Below are positions 33,813 through 42,102 of a stretch of DNA of 64,000 bases, in pieces. The stretch covers positions 62,001 through 126,000 of the forward strand of contig DJTE01000030.1 of the NCBI GenBank assembly GCA_002439165.1, written 5' to 3'. The position numbers and the translations under genes were made by a program. Position 1 is the stretch's first letter; each line of letters starts with the position of its first letter. Source of the stretch: Chryseobacterium indologenes (GTDB lineage Bacteria > Bacteroidota > Bacteroidia > Flavobacteriales > Weeksellaceae). Below the pieces are notes generated by a model. The model searched no databases and was not told where the DNA came from. It saw only the letters and a list, made by a program, of their open reading frames with translations.

Positions 33813-34607
33813 ATGTCTTTATACCAGAGAATTGCAGAAAAACTACAATATATAAGCCCGGATTTTTATAAGAAAAGGTATTTCAAGACCTTAAATAATC
33901 TTAATAAAGATAATTTTTCCGAGCGGAATGTAGAACCGGAATTGGTATGGATTAAGGAATACCTTCCTAAAAACGCCGTGATACTGGACATTGGCGCCAA
34001 TGTCGGAACTTTCCTTTATCAACTGGAAGACAAGCTGAATCCTGAAAACATTTATGCTTTTGAACCCAACAAAAAGCTCTGCCGCCGCTTAAAAAGGTTA
34101 TTCCCTACCATGCGGGTACTGCCTTTAGCTCTTTCTGACGAAAACACTATGGCAGAATTTAAAGTTCCGGTGATTAACGGCAAAATGATTGCTTCCCGGG
34201 GAACCTTAAATACTTCATATAAAGAAAAAGGGGAAGAAAAAAGCTATACTGAAAAGGTAAAAGTCATCAAGCTGGACGAATGGGCTGCCATAGAACACTT
34301 CAGCAGACTGGACTTCATCAAGATAGATGTGGAAGGAAATGAGATGAAGACCCTTTCAGGAGCTAAAGAAACCATCCAGCAGTTCTACCCTACCCTGATG
34401 GTAGAAATGGAACAGAGACACCATGAAAGCCCGATATGGAATGATATTTCTGAAGTGAAAAGCTGGGGTTACGAAGCCCGGTACCTCAACAGAAGCAACT
34501 TTATGCTGGAAGTTCTTACAGAACAGATCCTGCTGCACAACACCCATGATGAAAAAAACAAAACCAACTATATCAACAATATCATTTTCATCCCTAAAAA
34601 CCACTAA
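33813..34607 (+). CDS. FkbM-family methyltransferase
   Basis: SAM-dependent O-methyltransferase, in glycan loci usually acting on sugars. 264 residues from the ATG at 33813; a TTG further up lies inside the promoter. SAM motif I is ILDIGANVGTFLYQL, and motif II VYAFEPNKKLCRRL-like (IYAFEPNKKL). The FkbM hallmark is LDFIKIDVEGNEMKTLSGA, and LMVEMEQRHHE ends the fold. First gene of the locus, 9 bases ahead of the flippase, so both are made together. Confidence 0.9.
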   Translation: MSLYQRIAEKLQYISPDFYKKRYFKTLNNLNKDNFSERNVEPELVWIKEYLPKNAVILDIGANVGTFLYQLEDKLNPENIYAFEPNKKLCRRLKRLFPTMRVLPLALSDENTMAEFKVPVINGKMIASRGTLNTSYKEKGEEKSYTEKVKVIKLDEWAAIEHFSRLDFIKIDVEGNEMKTLSGAKETIQQFYPTLMVEMEQRHHESPIWNDISEVKSWGYEARYLNRSNFMLEVLTEQILLHNTHDEKNKTNYINNIIFIPKNH

Positions 34608-34616
34608 AAAGACATT

Positions 34617-36116
34617 ATGAGTGTAGTAGCGAGACAAGGCTTCAAATATTCCATCATAGGTTATATTGGTTTTTTGCTGGGTACGGTATCTGCCATTTTC
34701 ATTTTTCCGAGCGATTTTGAATTTTACGGAAAACTGCGATACAGTATGCAGACCGCAGAAATGCTTGTCCCTTTTGTTGTTTTCGGAATTTCCTATGCGA
34801 ATGTAAAATATTTCAATTCTTTACAGAAAGACGGTAAAAATCAGAATATGCTGTCTTTATCCCTCGTTACGATACTCATTAATTTTCTGTTATTTTCTGT
34901 TGTATTTTTTGTTATTCCTTATTTTTATCCGAAGTTTTTTCATTCGGAAGCCTGGAAGATCAAAGAAATCATCCTTCCCCTGATTTTGATTTTATCGCTC
35001 TGTGCGATTTTCAATAAATACGTATCCAATTATAAAAGGATCGTGGTTTCCAATATTTTTGATAACCTTTTTCCGAAAATAGCCAATCTGGGAGCTTTTC
35101 TGCTGTTTTCCTACTTTACGTATTTACAGTACGGACAGGTTATTTCACAGCGTATTGCCTTTATCTTTTTTTTCGGGATGTTTGCTCTGATGCTTTTAGG
35201 ATATGTTTATTATACGAATAAGCTTGAAAAAATACATTTTGATCTTGATACGGGCTATTTTAAAAAGGATAATTTCTGGAAAGAATTTCTCAATTACTGT
35301 TTTTTCGGTTTTCTGGGAACCTTTGGGAATTATCTGGCCATCAACAGCTTTATGATCGGAGAATTTATGGGAATGGAGGAAAACGGAATTTATTCTGTTT
35401 TATATGCCCTGATCTCACTGATTTCTATCCCGCAGCTGGGGCTGTTCAATATTTCCGCTCCTATTATCAGTAAAAACCTTGCTGACGGTGACATGGAAGC
35501 TCTGGATAAGTTCCATAAAAAAACCTCTCTTACGCTGTACTTTTTAGGTGCCGTGCTGTTCTCCTGTATCATGGTAGGATTTCCCTATCTGACGCAATTT
35601 ATGCCTAAGAACGGAACCATGCTCCGGGAATATGAACCGGTAGTCTGGATATGGGGTTCTGCGGTTTTACTGGATCTTGCCACCGGATTCAACGGAAACA
35701 TTATTTCTCTTTCGAAATATTACCGTTTCAATATCCTGGTGATGCTTTTGCTGGCAGGCTTAACTATTGGACTGAATTATTATTTTATAAAAAACACGGA
35801 ACTGAAACTGATCGGAATAGCTCTGTCTACGGCGATTTCACTTACGACTTACAATGTTGTTAAGATCATTTTCAATTATATTGTCTTTAAGGTATCACCC
35901 CTTACTATTGAGATGATTTTTGTTTCGATTATCTGCACCCTGGCTATTACCGTAGCTATCGTTCTTCCGAATTTCAACAGCAATTTCATCAACCTGGTCT
36001 ATAAACCGGCCGTTGTCCTGATCCTGATCTATATCGGAAATTATTTCACCAAGATTTTCCCGATCGAGGACTACCTGAATATGAAATTTATTAAAAGTAT
36101 TTTTAAGTTTAAATAG
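34617..36116 (+). CDS. Oligosaccharide flippase (Wzx/MATE-like)
   Basis: 499-residue inner-membrane protein with about 12-14 hydrophobic helices, matching polysaccharide-exporting flippases that move lipid-linked sugars across the membrane. The start SVVARQGFKYSIIGYIGFLLG is typical of Bacteroidota members. Between helices are short charged loops. It lies behind the FkbM-type gene; the substrate is probably the glycan built by the two convergent glycosyltransferases, which is inferred from position only. Confidence 0.88.
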   Translation: MSVVARQGFKYSIIGYIGFLLGTVSAIFIFPSDFEFYGKLRYSMQTAEMLVPFVVFGISYANVKYFNSLQKDGKNQNMLSLSLVTILINFLLFSVVFFVIPYFYPKFFHSEAWKIKEIILPLILILSLCAIFNKYVSNYKRIVVSNIFDNLFPKIANLGAFLLFSYFTYLQYGQVISQRIAFIFFFGMFALMLLGYVYYTNKLEKIHFDLDTGYFKKDNFWKEFLNYCFFGFLGTFGNYLAINSFMIGEFMGMEENGIYSVLYALISLISIPQLGLFNISAPIISKNLADGDMEALDKFHKKTSLTLYFLGAVLFSCIMVGFPYLTQFMPKNGTMLREYEPVVWIWGSAVLLDLATGFNGNIISLSKYYRFNILVMLLLAGLTIGLNYYFIKNTELKLIGIALSTAISLTTYNVVKIIFNYIVFKVSPLTIEMIFVSIICTLAITVAIVLPNFNSNFINLVYKPAVVLILIYIGNYFTKIFPIEDYLNMKFIKSIFKFK

Positions 36117-36185
36117 GGAGAGAAAAGAAGCCGGAGGAGGGAAGTTTTTGAAATTATAAAGACCAGTGGGTACCTGAAACTGATA

Positions 36186-37226
36186 TTAAAGAAGGTTTTT
36201 CAGGATATTTTCCAGGCTTTCCAGAACGGAGTTTTTGCTGTACTTTTTCTGAAAGTCAAACTGTGTGTGTTTTATTTCTGAGAGCTGACTGATTATATCT
36301 TCTTTTTCGGGGATAATAAATTCAGGCCCGGAAGGGTAATTTTCCGGAAAGACAGCTATTTTTCCATACCTGACCGCATCGCCAAGATTCCCGGTCATTT
36401 TTGTTGACCCATACGTTTCCTCAAGGCTGAAAAACTCGGTTTTCTGCCGGATCGGGCACCATAAAAGATCTGCTCTCTGCATCCATTTTTCAAAATTCTC
36501 ATGGGAAACCCTGTCCGGAAAATACCGGATGATAATATTTGCAGGAAGCTTTACAGACAGGCTTTCAAGCTGCTCCAATTCTTCATGCTGAGCTTTTCCA
36601 AGAAAGACAAATTCGTATTTTTCCTGAGTTTTCAAATTTTGAAGAACATTAAAAACATGGCTGTAATCTCTTCTTTTCTGAGACACTCCCCCCGGAATTA
36701 CGATTACCGGATGATCATTATCTGTTTTTTCAAAAATTGCGGTATAAAAAAGCGGCAGGAATATGTGCCGGCCTGAAGACAGTTCTTCATCCAGCACCAA
36801 CAGCCTTTTTGCTTTCTGATAGACCTTTGAGGAATAAAACAGGCCTTCTTTCCACCAAAGCTTCAATCTGTAAATAATATCCGATCTGAAGACGCTCTTC
36901 AGCAAAGCCCATTTTGAAGACTGTGAAAAGTTTATATTATGAACAATAACTGCCGTGTTATATTTACGGGTTACTGCCAGGAAAGTATTGAAATAGCGGT
37001 GAACGGTTCCTATAATGATGAGATCATATTCTTTTCCTTTCAACTGTTCCAGAAGCATCGAGCTGTCTGACAGAAATACATGTTCACGCTTTCCGCTGAT
37101 CCGGTCGCTGATTCTTTTTGAGAAATAATAATCTACTACAAAATCTGATGAATCTGCCATGATATCCATGAAAGCCTGAGCTATTTCGGCGTGGGTATCT
37201 ATTTCGATGTAGGCTATTTTTTTCAC
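36186..37226 (-). CDS. Glycosyltransferase, GT-B-like
   Basis: 346 residues without signal peptide. The N-terminal half resembles a Rossmann domain (MKKIAYIEIDTHAEIAQAFM, then EYDLIIIGTVHRYFNTFL); the C-terminal half has HPVIVIPGGVSQKRRDYS, YEFVFLGKAQHEELEQL, and EETYGSTKMTGNLGDAVRYG, where the Glu/Lys-containing end fits nucleotide-sugar binding in GT-B enzymes. No exact family is recognised. Convergent to the flippase, downstream of the GT2 gene (gap 114 bases). Confidence 0.65.
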   Translation of the reverse strand: MKKIAYIEIDTHAEIAQAFMDIMADSSDFVVDYYFSKRISDRISGKREHVFLSDSSMLLEQLKGKEYDLIIIGTVHRYFNTFLAVTRKYNTAVIVHNINFSQSSKWALLKSVFRSDIIYRLKLWWKEGLFYSSKVYQKAKRLLVLDEELSSGRHIFLPLFYTAIFEKTDNDHPVIVIPGGVSQKRRDYSHVFNVLQNLKTQEKYEFVFLGKAQHEELEQLESLSVKLPANIIIRYFPDRVSHENFEKWMQRADLLWCPIRQKTEFFSLEETYGSTKMTGNLGDAVRYGKIAVFPENYPSGPEFIIPEKEDIISQLSEIKHTQFDFQKKYSKNSVLESLENILKNLL

Positions 37227-37340
37227 TTATAAACGGTAAGATTAGATTGACGACAGGTTTTGGAATTTTGTTTTAAACGGGCCAAAGCCTGTTTTATGGA
37301 ATACTGTTATGTGTTGACTGTAAATTTCACGCGTTATATT

Positions 37341-38195
37341 CTACATTTTAAGCCATTTTTTCTTCAGCATTTTCCAACGCTGATCATTGACGGCTTTTTG
37401 TTCGTCTTTGGAAAGTTTCAGTTCCAGCTTTGCGGATCTGCAGTTTTCATATGCTCCGGTAATCCTGAAGAAAAAGGTAACCGACCTGCTTTTTGCAGCT
37501 TCTTTGGCGGCGGCAATATAGGCGAGAAACCTGTTCAGTCCCAGAAAATAGAAATACCGTCCGTAATAGTCTGCGGGCCTGATGGTGTAATCTGCACCTT
37601 TTACTTTGATCAGCTTTACATGAAGTTCGGGGAGAACCACTTCTTTCCAGCCCAGTTTTTCCAACAGAATAGAATCGATATTGTCCCAGCCTAAGGTCTC
37701 CCTTAAACCTCCTATCTGAAGAAAACATTCTTTCCGGTAAGCTTTCACGGGACCCCTTACATGATGTCTGTTTGAGTTTCCCTCATACACCCAGTTTCCT
37801 TCTTTTTCTACGTATAACAAACCTCCGACGAGCCCATATTCCGGGTTATTTTTAAAAGCTTTTTCTACCGATTCCAGATAGTTTTCAGGAAGGATAATAT
37901 CTGCATCAAATTTACAGATAATCTCAAAATCTTGTGTATTCTCTGTCTGCAATCCGTTTTTAAAAGCATTCACGACTTTAGATCCGGGCTGATGGGCTGA
38001 TTTCTGAAGATCAACTGTTTCAAAGCGGGAATCGCTGCCCGTATATTTTCTGATGATCTCAGGGGTACGGTCTGCGGAGCCGTCATTAACAACTATCACT
38101 TTAAAATCTTTAAAGCTTTGCTGCTGCAGAGCATCCAGGGTGAAGGGAAGATTTTCCTCTTCGTTATGGGCAGGAATTATAATTAAAAACCTCAA
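37341..38195 (-). CDS. GT2-family glycosyltransferase
   Basis: Inverting GT-A glycosyltransferase of about 284 residues. I propose the TTG at 38195 as start (MRFLIIIPAHNEEEN), because the nucleotide-binding IIIPAHNEE normally lies within the first ten residues; a GTG at 38255 would add 20 residues and run through a 12-bp inverted repeat. Further motifs: VIVVNDGSADRTPEII, the metal-binding ICKFDADIILPENYL, and LRETLGWDNIDSILLEKLG. No transmembrane segment is clear. Part of the small glycan locus. Confidence 0.85.
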   Translation of the reverse strand: MRFLIIIPAHNEEENLPFTLDALQQQSFKDFKVIVVNDGSADRTPEIIRKYTGSDSRFETVDLQKSAHQPGSKVVNAFKNGLQTENTQDFEIICKFDADIILPENYLESVEKAFKNNPEYGLVGGLLYVEKEGNWVYEGNSNRHHVRGPVKAYRKECFLQIGGLRETLGWDNIDSILLEKLGWKEVVLPELHVKLIKVKGADYTIRPADYYGRYFYFLGLNRFLAYIAAAKEAAKSRSVTFFFRITGAYENCRSAKLELKLSKDEQKAVNDQRWKMLKKKWLKM

Positions 38196-38214
38196 AATTT
38201 TATGGATAAGGAGT

Positions 38215-38260
38215 AATAAGTGATAAACGGCATACCGGCGGTCTCCGCTTATCACTTATT
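38215..38260. repeat. 12-bp inverted repeat between aspA and GT2 gene
   Basis: AATAAGTGATAA (38215-38226) and its exact complement (38249-38260) are separated by 22 GC-richer bases that pair by three more bp after one mismatch. It lies 10 bases after the aspA stop but has no T-run. Confidence 0.6.
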
Positions 38261-38270
38261 GATTATTTTT

Positions 38271-39671
38271 CTATTTGTTATGCGGTTTCAGCATATTTTT
38301 AGGATCAAGGATCTCATCCAGTTTTTCCTGAGAGAGAATTCCTTTTTCAAGAACAAGGTTGTAAACACTTTTTCCTGTTTCCAGGGCTTCTTTGGCAATA
38401 GCCGTAGACTGCTTGTATCCGATGTACGGATTAAGGGCTGTTACGATACCGATGCTGTGTTTTACCATATTAAGGCAGACTTCTTTATTGGCTGTAATTC
38501 CTACCACACATTTTTCGCGGAGGGTATCCAGGGCATTGCAAAGGAAATGGATATTTTCCATAATGGCATGGGAAAGTACCGGTTCCATTACATTCAGCTG
38601 TAACTGCCCTGCTTCTGCGGCAAAGGTTACGGTAAGATCATTTCCGATCACTTTAAAGCATACCTGATTGACCACTTCCGGAATAACGGGATTTACTTTT
38701 CCTGGCATAATTGATGATCCCGGCTGCATCGGCGGAAGGTTGATCTCAAATAATCCGGCTCTCGGTCCTGAAGAAAGCAGTCTTAAATCGTTACATATTT
38801 TGGACAGTTTAACGGCCAGACGTTTCATTGCTGAAGAATAGATTACATAGGAACCCGTATCCGGTGTCGCTTCAACAAGATCCGGTGCGGAAATAACCGG
38901 GAACCCGGTGATCTGTGCAAGGTTTTTGGCACAGAGAGTAGCGTAGCCTACCGGGGCATTCAGTCCGGTTCCGATGGCGGTTGCTCCCATGTTTACTTCT
39001 ACAAAAAGTCCGGCATTGTTATTCAGTTTGGAAATATCTTCTTCCAGAGTTGCTGCGAAAGCTTCAAATTCCTGCCCCAAAGTCATCGGAACGGCATCCT
39101 GAAGCTGGGTACGCCCCATTTTGATGACATCCTGAAATTCTTTTCCTTTGGCACGGAAAGCCTCTACAATTTTCTCAAGTCTGTCCACCAGACCTGCATT
39201 CATCCGAAGCAGTCCCATTTTGATTCCTGTGGGATAGGCATCATTGGTAGACTGGGAAAGGTTGATATGGTCGTTAGGGGAACAGAATTCATATTCTCCT
39301 TTATTTTTTCCTAATTTTTCCAGTACGATATTGGCGATTACTTCATTGGCATTCATATTTACTGAAGTACCTGCCCCACCCTGAATCATGTCTACGGGAA
39401 ACTGTTCGTGGTATTTTCCGGCTGCAATTTCATCACAGGCTTCTGCTATTTTGAAATACAGATTCTCATCCAGCAGTCCCAGTTCATAATTGGTTTTTGC
39501 GGCTGCTTTTTTCACGAAAGCCAATCCTTTGATAAAATCCGGATATGAAGACAGAAGCTGTCCTGAGATTTTAAAATTGTCAATTGCTCTTTGGGTCTGA
39601 ACTCCATAATAAGCGTCTGCCGGCACGTTCAGTTCTCCCAGCAGGTCACTTTCTTTTCTGAAATTTTCCAT
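38271..39671 (-). CDS. aspA: Aspartate ammonia-lyase
   Basis: Splits aspartate to fumarate and ammonia in the cytoplasm. 466 residues from the ATG at 39671 (MENFRKESDLLGELNVP), the family's usual start; the open frame reaches further without similarity. Conserved parts: GTSVNMNANEVIAN, the NLSQSTNDAYPTG box, MGRTQLQDAVPMTLGQEF, and the lyase signature GSSIMPGKVNPVIPEV with the catalytic Ser loop. VNQVCFKVIGND after the signature fits aspartase better than fumarase. Confidence 0.93.
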   Translation of the reverse strand: MENFRKESDLLGELNVPADAYYGVQTQRAIDNFKISGQLLSSYPDFIKGLAFVKKAAAKTNYELGLLDENLYFKIAEACDEIAAGKYHEQFPVDMIQGGAGTSVNMNANEVIANIVLEKLGKNKGEYEFCSPNDHINLSQSTNDAYPTGIKMGLLRMNAGLVDRLEKIVEAFRAKGKEFQDVIKMGRTQLQDAVPMTLGQEFEAFAATLEEDISKLNNNAGLFVEVNMGATAIGTGLNAPVGYATLCAKNLAQITGFPVISAPDLVEATPDTGSYVIYSSAMKRLAVKLSKICNDLRLLSSGPRAGLFEINLPPMQPGSSIMPGKVNPVIPEVVNQVCFKVIGNDLTVTFAAEAGQLQLNVMEPVLSHAIMENIHFLCNALDTLREKCVVGITANKEVCLNMVKHSIGIVTALNPYIGYKQSTAIAKEALETGKSVYNLVLEKGILSQEKLDEILDPKNMLKPHNK

Positions 39672-39708
39672 TACAGATGTTTTAACTTTTTTAGTGTTTA
39701 AATATAGC

Positions 39709-39730
39709 AAAAACGCATCTAACCGATGCG
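39709..39730 (-). terminator. Terminator of the amidase gene
   Basis: On the minus strand CGCATC, 5-base loop, GATGCG followed by five T, 10 bases after the amidase stop and ahead of aspA. Confidence 0.75.
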
Positions 39731-39740
39731 CTTTAATAAA

Positions 39741-40766
39741 TTATTTTGTTGGGTATTTTTGAATTAAAGCCTGAAGTATTGCCCATGTTTCGGCATCCAT
39801 GATCCCGTCATAATTCTGCGGGCGGAAATGGTACTGGAAAGCTTCTATTGTTTTTTTGGTGGCATCATCCCATTTACCGCTGAATTCCAGCGCATATCCA
39901 AACTTCTGAAGTGCTGTCTGAATTCCAAAGATAAATGAAGCATCGTTATATTTAGCCGCCAGGTCGGTCTGGGCCAGGGTAAGGAAGTTCTGTTTGGCCG
40001 CTTCATCATACCACATTCCTATCTGGTATTCGTCATAGAGTTTCTTCCAGGGGAACATAGGTCCCGGATCCTGTTTTCTTGTAGGAGCAATATCTGCATG
40101 AGCGAGAACGTTGGTTGCCGGGATCTGATACCTTGTCACAATGTCTTTGGCCAAAGCGGCTACTTTTTTCACCTGTTCATCACTGAAAGGAGCAAATACT
40201 CTTTTTCCTGTTCCATCGGTTGTAAATCCTGTATTGACGATCTCAATACCTATTGAAGTATCATTAAGGTTTTTATCGTTTCTCCACGCACTTACTCCGG
40301 CATGATAGGAACGTTTATTTTCGTCTACCAGCTGATAGATCTGATTGTCTCCGGTATTATTTACGAGGTAATGGGAGCTTACTCCCTGCTGAGTCAATAC
40401 TGTAACTGACTTATCATCCGGAAGGGCTGTATAATGAAGGATCAGATAACGCTGTCTGAAATTCTGTGCTATGGCGGGGAAATAGGTTTTTACCACTTTA
40501 TATCCTGCAGGTTTAGCAGTAACGATGGAGCCATAGCTGGCCGTATTATCGTTTTTTGCCGGGTCTGCTAAATTGGTTGTAAAAAACTCTACTCCGTGTT
40601 CGTTTATAATTTTAGGTTTGGGAGCTTCGGGAGCCGGAGTTTTAACGGGCGGTTTTGCCTGTACTACGGGTGTTTTCGGCTGGTAAGAACTTTTTTTCAC
40701 ATTTTGCTGAGAAGTACATGAAAAAACAAAAGTGCTTAATCCGATGATATATAATGTTTTACGCAT
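39741..40766 (-). CDS. N-acetylmuramoyl-L-alanine amidase lipoprotein (AmiD-like)
   Basis: Cuts the bond between muramic acid and the stem peptide, here from the outer membrane. 341 residues: a lipoprotein signal (FVFSC), a Pro/Lys-rich linker (about 20-55), an Amidase_2 domain with zinc ligands in YLILHYTALPDDKS and NVLAHADIAPTRKQDPG, and a C-terminal peptidoglycan-binding domain (LQKFGYALEFSGKWDDATKK). The layout equals E. coli AmiD, which recycles wall fragments. Confidence 0.92.
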   Translation of the reverse strand: MRKTLYIIGLSTFVFSCTSQQNVKKSSYQPKTPVVQAKPPVKTPAPEAPKPKIINEHGVEFFTTNLADPAKNDNTASYGSIVTAKPAGYKVVKTYFPAIAQNFRQRYLILHYTALPDDKSVTVLTQQGVSSHYLVNNTGDNQIYQLVDENKRSYHAGVSAWRNDKNLNDTSIGIEIVNTGFTTDGTGKRVFAPFSDEQVKKVAALAKDIVTRYQIPATNVLAHADIAPTRKQDPGPMFPWKKLYDEYQIGMWYDEAAKQNFLTLAQTDLAAKYNDASFIFGIQTALQKFGYALEFSGKWDDATKKTIEAFQYHFRPQNYDGIMDAETWAILQALIQKYPTK

Positions 40767-40825
40767 CAGTTTAGTTTTTTAATGATTTATTACCTCAAAA
40801 ATACACAAATTTTTCTTGAAATTTA

Positions 40826-40857
40826 TTTGGTAAATAAAGAAATCTGTTCTATATTTG
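40826..40857 (+). promoter_or_regulatory. Consensus promoter of the tRNA-Ser/Pro/Arg operon
   Basis: TTTG (40826-40829), 20 bases, TATATTTG (40850-40857): full match to the Bacteroidota promoter, about 45 bases ahead of the first tRNA. Confidence 0.8.
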
Positions 40858-40901
40858 CACTCGCAATAACGGAACAGCGGTCATTAAAAAACAAACAAAA
40901 A

Positions 40902-40986
40902 GGAGGGTTGCCGGAGTGGTTAACGGAGCAGTTTGCTAAACTGTCGACGCGAAAGTGTCGCAAGGGTTCGAATCCCTTACCCTCCG
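40902..40986 (+). tRNA. tRNA-Ser(GCT)
   Basis: 85 bases with acceptor GGAGGGT/ACCCTCC, a long variable arm (GACGC...GTGTC) typical of serine tRNAs and the anticodon loop TTGCTAA. CCA is not encoded. Confidence 0.96.
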
Positions 40987-41000
40987 CTTAAAATATACTT

Positions 41001-41075
41001 CGGGGCGTAGCGTAGTCCGGTCATCGCGCCTGGTTTGGGACCAGGAGGTCGCAGGTTCGAATCCTGCCGCCCCGA
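41001..41075 (+). tRNA. tRNA-Pro(TGG)
   Basis: 75 bases, acceptor CGGGGCG/CGCCCCG, anticodon arm CCTGG-TTTGGGA-CCAGG, T arm GGTTCGAATCC. Second of three co-transcribed tRNAs. Confidence 0.96.
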
Positions 41076-41114
41076 CTTTTAAAGCTTGTTTATTAAGCGG
41101 AAACAACTCTTTTA

Positions 41115-41188
41115 GGGTGCGTAGCTCAGCTGGATAGAGCATCTGCCTTCTAAGCAGACGGTCAAAGGTTCGAATCCTTTCGCGCTCA
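41115..41188 (+). tRNA. tRNA-Arg(TCT)
   Basis: 74 bases, acceptor GGGTGCG/CGCGCTC (with G-T pairs), anticodon arm TCTGC-CTTCTAA-GCAGA, discriminator A, no encoded CCA. Its 3' part from base 41133 is repeated at 41489-41546 behind the GIY-YIG gene. Confidence 0.96.
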
Positions 41189-41254
41189 CAAAAAACCTCA
41201 CAATTTTTATTGTGAGGTTTTTTGTTTATATTAGTTTCATGTGTTTCTGTTATA
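41133..41254 (+). repeat. Direct repeat, copy A (tRNA-Arg 3' part, terminator, GIY-YIG start)
   Basis: Copy A covers the 3' part of tRNA-Arg, its terminator and the first five codons of the nuclease gene. It matches copy B at 41489-41612: from 41158 onward 97 bases align with a single mismatch (41233), while the anticodon arm differs completely. Confidence 0.9.
41193..41223 (+). terminator. Terminator of the tRNA operon (copy A)
   Basis: A perfect 12-bp stem (AAACCTCACAAT and complement, loop TTTT) followed by a T-run, 4 bases after tRNA-Arg. Its right arm contains the GTG at 41212, which I reject as a start of the nuclease gene. Confidence 0.88.
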
Positions 41255-41493
41255 TTCTTTATTCTGAATCATCAGATAAATATTATGTTGGACATTCCTG
41301 TGAAGATTTACAGGAAAGACTAAGAAAACATCTTGCACATCACAAAGGTTTTACTGCAAAAACGAAAGACTGGATTATTGTTTATTTTGAAATTTTCAAT
41401 TCCAAAGTGGAGGCATATAAAAGAGAACGGGAAATAAAAGCATGGAAAAGTAAGTCCAAAATCAAGAAACTTATTAAAGAGTCTATCAGATAG
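41239..41493 (+). CDS. GIY-YIG nuclease at a tRNA 3' end
   Basis: Single-domain nuclease of 84 residues from the ATG at 41239. The GIY-YIG core is CYILYSESSDKYYVG, with the catalytic Arg in LQERLRKHLAHHKGF and the catalytic Glu in EAYKREREIKAWK. The family includes homing endonucleases and UvrC nuclease domains; this compact UPF0213-like form is frequent in Flavobacteriia. It begins 50 bases after tRNA-Arg, beyond a terminator, and its TAG stop lies inside the repeated D-arm sequence of the tRNA copy behind it. This fits a small mobile gene that inserts at tRNA 3' ends. Confidence 0.88.
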   Translation: MCFCYILYSESSDKYYVGHSCEDLQERLRKHLAHHKGFTAKTKDWIIVYFEIFNSKVEAYKREREIKAWKSKSKIKKLIKESIR

Positions 41494-41612
41494 AGCATCC
41501 CGATTTTAAATCGGGACGGTCAAAGGTTCGAATCCTTTCGCGCTCACAAAAAACCTCACAATTTTTATTGTGAGGTTTTTTGTTTATATTGGTTTCATGT
41601 GTTTCTGTTATA
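41489..41612 (+). repeat. Direct repeat, copy B, with truncated tRNA-like fragment
   Basis: Begins with GATAGAGCATC like the tRNA-Arg, then the anticodon arm is replaced by TCCCGA-TTTTAAA-TCGGGA, and T arm, acceptor 3' strand, terminator and the first five nuclease codons (ATG at 41597) repeat copy A. The 5' acceptor strand and 5' half of the D arm are missing, so no functional tRNA is expected. After the fifth codon the frame continues unrelated (TYKKGITTNAV) to a stop. Confidence 0.85.
41551..41582 (+). terminator. Terminator, copy B
   Basis: Exact duplicate of the stem at 41193-41220 with T-run; it now ends transcription of the GIY-YIG gene. Confidence 0.85.
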
Positions 41613-41617
41613 CTTAT

Positions 41618-41649
41618 AAAAAAGGTATTACCACAAATGCAGTAATACC
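41618..41649 (-). terminator. Terminator of the GcvH-like operon
   Basis: On the minus strand GGTATTAC, 10-base loop, GTAATACC followed by six T, 73 bases after the stop of the GcvH-like gene. Confidence 0.75.
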
Positions 41650-41722
41650 CAAAAAAAATACATAATATTCAGACCATGTAATTTAATCTGCAAAATTTTT
41701 CAATATGAAAGCCATATAGGAA

Positions 41723-42094
41723 TCATCTTACTATTTTCATATACTCTTCATATGATAAAAATTCATCCGTTGAGACAGAGGTTGAAAGAATAAAGAACCA
41801 GCAGTTATAAGGATCCGTATTGATATGAGAAGGCCTTAAAGCTATATTTTTATTGATTTCCGCAACTTTGCCATCACAGGGAATGATAAGCGGGAAAGTT
41901 TTATTGACGCCATATACGGCTCCGCAGGAACTTTCTTTTGTTATAAAAATTTCTTCTTTACCGAATTCAATCAGATGTATTTCACCGATCTCTTTCTGGG
42001 CAAAATCCGTAATGCCCGTACAGAAGTCATACAGCCCTATTTTTCTTAACCACAAATGGTTTCTGGTATAGTAAAGGTTTTTAGGAACAAGCAT
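41723..42094 (-). CDS. GcvH-like protein lacking the canonical lipoyl lysine
   Basis: 123 residues with the fold pattern of glycine cleavage H proteins: YYTRNHLWLRKIGLYDFCTG at the start, then QKEIGEIHLIEFGKEE, and HINTDPYNCWFFIL, equal to the INEDPYGEGWLF end of GcvH. In true GcvH the lipoylated Lys lies eight residues before the conserved Pro (ESVKAASDIYAPLSGEV). Here the segment is YGVNKTFPLIIPCDGKV: Asn64 is at that place and Lys65 is next to it. It is therefore probably not a normal glycine-cleavage carrier. A 43-residue protein is encoded 8 bases upstream in the same direction. Confidence 0.75.
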   Translation of the reverse strand: MLVPKNLYYTRNHLWLRKIGLYDFCTGITDFAQKEIGEIHLIEFGKEEIFITKESSCGAVYGVNKTFPLIIPCDGKVAEINKNIALRPSHINTDPYNCWFFILSTSVSTDEFLSYEEYMKIVR

Positions 42095-42102
42095 AGAATT
42101 TG

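Noticed and set aside
40902..41188. Open frames on both strands across the tRNA-Ser/Pro/Arg genes
   Set aside because: They follow conserved tRNA sequence and have no protein features.
41489..41546. A functional ochre-suppressor tRNA with anticodon TTA
   Set aside because: The 5' acceptor strand and half of the D arm are missing and replaced by coding sequence, so no cloverleaf can form.
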